DNA of 64,000 nt from Glandiceps talaboti. Its lineage: Eukaryota > Hemichordata > Enteropneusta > Spengelidae. The stretch covers positions 9,011,975 to 9,075,974 of the forward strand of contig NC_135554.1 in the NCBI RefSeq assembly GCF_964340395.1. The letters run 5' to 3'. The notes beneath the pieces were generated by a model. The model made no database searches, was not told the origin of the DNA, and saw nothing but the letters and a program-made list of their open reading frames with translations. The position numbers were made by a program, and so were the translations under genes. Numbering within the stretch: position 1 is the first letter of the stretch; each line of letters begins with the position of its first letter. Shown piece by piece: positions 59,418 through 64,000 of this stretch.

Positions 59418-59696
59418 GTAACAATTATCCACTTAGACGGGATTTGTTTGTTACTGTGTGTAATGATAACTTCACATCAAGGGAACCTAGACCTGGTTTT
59501 ATAAGAGACAGGGGTATACATTTCTACTCATTTAAAAAATAAATAAATACATTGTCATAGAAAATCAAAACCTTTCAGCGAAAGTTCTGAGAATTGAAAA
59601 CTCGCTCCAAATGTTTCGTAACATGAAGTTACATTTGGTAACAGATGTATTTACTGTCACATGAGTTTTTTTCTGGACACACAAGCACAAAGTCAG

Positions 59697-59697
<1 letters not shown>

Positions 59698-59743
<46 letters not shown>

Positions 59744-59788
59744 TACATACATACATACATACATACATACATGTATTACATACATGTA

Positions 59789-59819
<31 letters not shown>

Positions 59820-59837
59820 CATACATACATACATACA
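59698..59837. repeat. (AC)n-(TACA)n compound microsatellite
   Basis: About 40 bp of AC followed by about 100 bp of CATA/TACA with two TGTATTACATA interruptions. It abuts the end of the second PLE. Confidence 0.97.
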
Positions 59838-59840
59838 CCC

Positions 59841-61140
59841 ACAGTTATACAGTCCGAATAAAAAATTACAATCCGACGTTTCGAATCAAAATTCTTTATC
59901 AATGCTATCAAGGCACGATATACAGCAGGTAACAACCCGACTATACATGGAAAAGAACGACACCACGAGAGTATTTATCAACGGTAGGGTATGACAAAAA
60001 TATTTAAAAGTATGTGCACCAAAAAGAAGTTCCCTTTAGAGCACGCTTGAAAGATAGAATAAGCGTAGTTAGATATTAGGGAAATAATCTAATAATTCCA
60101 TGGGGATTCAGTGTTCCAAGACGAAAAAAATGATTTCCTCCTCCTTCAACATCAATCGATCCTTGTCACCAGAAACCTTACACATTCCTGAAGTAGACAT
60201 TTGATACATTATGATCGTTGGTAATAATATGCATAGATACGGGATAGTTACGATTCGTTTGTCTGGTAAGACGGAGATATTCCACGAAACGGTTACCAAG
60301 ACGACGTACAGTCGGACCTATATATAAAAAAACACCACATTTCTGTCATTTAATGTAATATACTACGTTAGTACTAATACAAGTAAATCTACTCGTAACA
60401 GCCACACTGTTCTCAGGGCAAAATCATGATTAGTATTAATAATCAATCTTTCAATCATCTTTATTGCATAACAACATGCCATAGGAAGCACGGTAAAGCA
60501 TACAAAAATGACATACAGAAATAAAGTGAGTACAATACAGTCATTTAGCCAACTGCTGGAGGACTGTTTACATCAATAAGAAATTTTCCGAGGGGAAGTT
60601 TATCATCAGAGGCCAAAATGTGCAAAAACAACATGTGCCACATCGAGTACGACTGCATGGAAATAAACCAGCATTAACTTCCAATCCATGTATGGACCAC
60701 CGTATCTCTAAGATTGGTATCACGACGCCAAGCTGCTTCACGAAATAATGAATTGGTTAACCTATTAGAACGTAAGATATTAAAATGCGTGTATAGTATG
60801 TTCTTAACTGTAGTGGAAAAGGGATGGTATGTTAGAGCCAATACGGGACGATTGGTATTACTCTTGTGATCATGTGATTTGATACAAGCTTCCATAGACA
60901 AAGATGACATCTTTTGTAAAGTCGCATTGGTAACCGACACTGGATAACCACGTTGGTGGAAGTACGTGCAAAATTCAGCAGATCTTTCCCTGAAATCCAA
61001 ATCGCTACTACAAATACGACGTAAACGAAGTAATTGTGAATAGGGAATGCAGTCTTTACACTTATTAGGATGTGCTGAACCATACTGCAAATATATTGGT
61101 GGAGGGTCTGTGGTAGGTTTAGTATAAACAGATATAGATT
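59841..61140 (-). pseudogene. Penelope-like element 2: RT thumb, linker, GIY-YIG end and terminal repeat
   Basis: Minus strand from about 61140: SISVYTKPTTDPPPIYLQYG, HPNKCKDCIPYSQLLRLRRI, RGYPVSVTNATLQKM and LALTYHPFSTTVKNILYTHF, the C-terminal RT region of PLEs. It is followed in another frame by GLFPCSRTRCGTCCFCTF, the Cys linker. After a gap, IGPTVRRLGNRFVEYLRLTR is the GIY-YIG domain, and FFRLGTLNPHGI is the usual PLE tail near 60105. Stops and frameshifts are frequent. The terminal repeat at 59841-59940 has the PLE-typical GAAACGTCGGATTGTAA. RT catalytic motifs lie upstream and are absent; a (TACA)n tract interrupts at 61146. Confidence 0.85.
59875..59908 (-). ncRNA. decayed hammerhead motif in PLE 2 terminal repeat
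   Basis: Minus strand: TTGATAA (for CTGATGA), stem II GAAT-TTTG-ATTC preserved, then GAAACGTC. The 5' core has two substitutions, so the motif is probably inactive. It still marks the PLE end. Confidence 0.5.
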
Positions 61141-61145
61141 CACCA

Positions 61146-61172
61146 TCATACATACATACATACATACATACA

Positions 61173-61203
<31 letters not shown>

Positions 61204-61231
61204 TACATACATACATACATACATACATACA
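61146..61231. repeat. (TACA)n microsatellite
   Basis: About 85 bp of CATA units with one TATTACATA break, at the upstream edge of PLE 2. Confidence 0.97.
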
Positions 61232-61309
61232 AATTATTTTATAAGTTAAAATCCAAAATAAATACCCAATCCCCATCCCACTTGAAGTTGTTTGGTGTTT
61301 CAAATATCT

Positions 61310-61715
61310 ATTCGAACTTCAAAGCAACGATCATAATCAGAGAGTTGTTTCGCGAAACCAAGGAATCGTTATAACAGTTGTGTAAACTGTTATCAGCTGA
61401 TCAAACAAATGAATTACAGAGACTTTATTTATCACTCCTTAAAAGTCAGGTCAGAAGCAAATAATATAATGGAACTATAACATATTTTGGTAAGTTTGTA
61501 ATTGTATGTTTGGCCTAGGGACTCTGACTGCAATAAAGTGACTATATGGAATTGTAATAGTACATATTTATGCTTGCTGTATGACGAACACGGGGTCACT
61601 GAATGTACAAAAAAAACTTTCAATGACCCAAAACGCAATGTCATCAATTGTGTAGGGCACCATCAAAACTTGCATATGAAAGATATTCGGTTTTTGTAAG
61701 TTAGTTTGTGTGTGT

Positions 61716-61757
<42 letters not shown>

Positions 61758-62870
61758 TTTGTTTCTTTTTTTTGTTTGTTCGTTTGCTTGTTTACATGTT
61801 GTTGTTTTTCCATCAGTGGTGAGCCGTTTTACTTACTCTTTACTGAAAACAATCTCGAGCATATGCAGACGTGACATCACTGTTTACCATCTAAGTTAAC
61901 AGGAATTCTAGAGAGAAACGGTGACCGATACCACTATGGTCTCCCCATTAATACTAGGCACTGAAGAACATTCATTTGAAATACCAGTTGTAGACTTACA
62001 GCAGATCGGTTCTGCTGTCATATTCGTGCTGGCCCATGTACATTTTCAAGTTCCAGGACAAAATGCAGTGCTCCAGGGCCGGCCTGACGACCCAGTATAA
62101 AAGAGCGTTCCATTTATCTAATACGTTTTAATTAATGGTCATTATATCTTATATTTCCTTTAAACTAGACTTGCACTTAAAACTGCAACACTGTATCTGT
62201 TTTTCTATGTATAACCTAACAAGTTGTATGTATCCAGGACGGCAGCAGAATATGCATGGCCGCGAGGCAGGCGATAGAACGTTTTACTCCAATGTTCAAT
62301 TTTCATTTGTTTTAATTCACCATCACATCCATTAATCAATACGAGACGCTGATGAGAAGTCACAGGCTGACGTTTTCGTCTTTTCGGCGAAGGTGTATTG
62401 CTCGGATATCTAAGTTTTTCAACGAAACTAACATTATGATGGAAAATTTTATCAGTCGCACAAGTGTACAGGATATCGCGATCTAGTGATGAAAGCCATA
62501 ATGAGCTGACAGCTGGCCTTTTGATATTTCATTGTTGTACTGTTCTATACAAGGCATATGCAAATCAAAACTTTGTTTTTAACGGGGCATAGTTTTAACC
62601 ATTGACGGTGATTTAACTCTTTGCAAAAGTCCGAAAGTTGTGGAGGAAAATGACACAGACGTCTGAATGATACATATCGAACATTGTGAAATGAAACGAA
62701 AACGATGTTTGGTGTGAATTATATCGAAAACCAAATTTGCACGTCACAGAACACTAATATATCAAATGCAAACGGATGTTTTGAGTAAGTTTTGTCATAG
62801 GTTGGACGCGATCACACTATTTACATTTTGATCACAGACTATCTGTGATTTGATTTTTAGGTGTTAATAG
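61310..62870. other. no supported gene
   Basis: Mixed sequence with a (GT)n microsatellite at 61708-61755 continuing into TTTG-rich sequence. No domain and no repeat partner were recognised. Confidence 0.4.
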
Positions 62871-63005
62871 TCAAGTCGTCCACAACATTGCCGAGTAGTG
62901 CCGATTGGTACGCTTCCACGGCCGTATAACACCAAGAAACAGTTTCTTATAATTGTCTGTGATAATACATAGTCTAGCTGCGAGACATTCGGGCATCCCC
63001 CTTAC

Positions 63006-63035
63006 TTCCGATACGACAAGCATCTCGTATCGGAA
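63006..63035. repeat. 11-bp-arm perfect hairpin
   Basis: TTCCGATACGA at 63006-63016 and TCGTATCGGAA at 63025-63035 are separated by eight bases. It is flanked by TCGGGC and GCCCGA, which could extend the pairing. Possibly the end of a small repeat. Confidence 0.85.
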
Positions 63036-63112
63036 AGCCCGAGGGCCTAGCAGAAATAGACTAACGGTGAAAAGAGAACAACTCCACATTCAGAGACATT
63101 CGACAATGGCGG

Positions 63113-63337
63113 CACGTACGTATACGTAACGAATACGTAAAATATACAGTGTGCAAAACAAGACTGGAAGCTGGAACAAAAGACTTAAGTGTACGCTTAG
63201 TCTACGGAACTGTAGATTTCGGCAGACTTAATGTCTAGTATACTGTTCGTATACTTCAGTACACGAAGCGCATATGTGAGATCTGCAGATACAGTAGATT
63301 TACGTACATTCATGTCTATTCAACTTTTTGCCCAGTG
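63113..63337 (-). mobile_element. MITE family M2, right-end copy
   Basis: The right end TCAACTTTTTGCCCAGTG is the inverse of the left end of the copy at 50232. The body has the same CGTA-rich, dyad-rich character (GTACGTATACGTAACG, AAATCTAC and its inverse GTAGATTT). The other terminus was not recognised. Confidence 0.6.
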
Positions 63338-63512
63338 CATTCAAAAGAAACGGTAAACATTTAAAAAACGAATTTTACACAGATCTTCAGATGAGCTACA
63401 CTATAATATTAGACACGTCTCGTTGTTCAGTCATATCAGGGCTTGTGAATGTTGTATGGCTTATTTCTTCGCCGTGAACACTGCATGCTGTGTGTGTCCT
63501 CACCCGAATGTG

Positions 63513-63769
63513 TACACTTTTATCTCAGTTATTATCATCACCTAGCGTGGCAAGGGGTGAGACAGCGTGTACTTTATCTTAATCTAGTCTAGCAAGGGTG
63601 AGATGGACTAATCCTGCCATCCTGTGAACTTGTCGGGCATTTACACTTTTATCTCAGTTATTATCATCACCTAGCGTGGCAAGGGGTGAGACAGTGTGTA
63701 CTTTATCTTAATCTAGTCTAGCAAGGGTGAGATGGACTAATCCTGCCATCCTGTGAACTTGTCGGGCAT
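63513..63769. repeat. 129-bp tandem duplication
   Basis: TACACTTTTATCTCAGTTAT starts at 63513 and again at 63642. The two 129-bp copies are nearly identical (one visible difference, ACAGCGTG versus ACAGTGTG), so the duplication is recent. Confidence 0.95.
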
Positions 63770-63773
63770 AAGT

Positions 63774-63846
63774 ACAATAGACACCGGTGGAAAGATAAAC
63801 AACGCGGCTCCGCCTTGTTGTTTATCTTTCCACCGGTGTCTATTGT
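63774..63846. repeat. perfect palindrome, 30-bp arms, 13-nt loop
   Basis: The left arm at 63774-63803 (ACAATAGACACCGGTGGAAA, GATAAACAAC) and right arm at 63817-63846 are exact reverse complements. The 13-nt loop GCGGCTCCGCCTT can itself pair (GCGG/CCGC). It lies directly after the 129-bp tandem duplication and before a repeat shared with 40784-40860. Confidence 0.95.
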
Positions 63847-63884
63847 ATACTTAATGCGAATCGCGGGAAATTAGATTCTATTCA

Positions 63885-63960
63885 CATCCGAATGCGATCG
63901 CGAATAACTCTACAAACACTTACAAAGTATTAGGGAAAGCGGTACTCCAGTGCTAGACAT
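63885..63960 (+). repeat. second copy of the short repeat at 40784
   Basis: CGAATGCGA, AAACACTTACAAAGTATTAG and AAAGCGGTACTCCAGTGCT match 40784-40860. It may be an arm of the element whose end is the palindrome. Confidence 0.7.
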
Positions 63961-64000
63961 GATTTAATCTAAAGAACGGGAATAAAAGAACGGAAACTCT

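Noticed and set aside
60590-60625. A CTGATGA...GAAA arrangement on the minus strand, suggestive of another hammerhead
   Set aside because: No complementary stem II or stem I; it lies in the PLE linker region and is coincidental.

Overview
This is an AT-rich eukaryotic window with almost no intact coding sequence. It consists of non-coding DNA filled with degraded retroelements, non-autonomous DNA transposons, satellites and microsatellites. Spliced exon signals, a tRNA-derived SINE, Penelope-like elements with hammerhead ribozymes, a tandem-satellite element resembling mollusc 'pearl'/Helentron-type elements, and a C-type-lectin-like exon together suggest a marine invertebrate (lophotrochozoan or invertebrate deuterostome). 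I cannot name the species or phylum from the sequence alone.

Host-gene content is thin. A possible signal-peptide exon (8591-8654) and a C-type-lectin-like exon (35010-35304) have compatible splice phase and would be separated by a 26.4-kb intron. An LRR exon with a frameshift and a stop lies at 59108-59417, and a weak C2H2 zinc-finger relic at about 24000.

Layout. 1-8.5 kb: copy A of a duplicated block (1786-3265), split by a MITE, then a minus-strand L1/Tx1-like LINE relic (5.1-6.4 kb). 8.6-26 kb: putative intron with three diverged copies of one repeat, a Penelope-like element (PLE) 3' end with hammerhead core (11.6-12.6 kb), a TIR element (12.66-13.88 kb), MITEs and a 2.75-kb TIR transposon (17.75-20.5 kb). 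26.4-30.4 kb: a 3.9-kb minisatellite of about 118 units of 33 bp, open on both strands, with an internal 43-unit duplication. 30.5-35 kb: an inverted partial copy and copy B of the duplicated block, carrying a 2.25-kb TIR transposon and a SINE. 36.4-38.9 kb: a CR1/L2-like LINE whose RT core is replaced. 39.2-39.7 kb: two hammerhead-bearing PLE ends facing (TA)n tracts. 41.5-50.0 kb: a structurally complete LTR retrotransposon with 685-bp LTRs, CCTG target duplication and a gag-protease ORF but no pol, containing a satellite element and a TIR element. 50.2-57.7 kb: a MITE, a long inverted repeat and a complex foldback transposon. 59-61.3 kb: LRR relic and a second PLE beside (TACA)n. 63-64 kb: a MITE, a 129-bp tandem duplication and a perfect 30-bp-arm palindrome.

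The features are not an operon-like system. The strongest candidates for follow-up are the hammerhead-bearing PLE ends at microsatellites, the young gag-only LTR element with nested passengers, and the two-strand-open minisatellite inside a possible lectin-gene intron.
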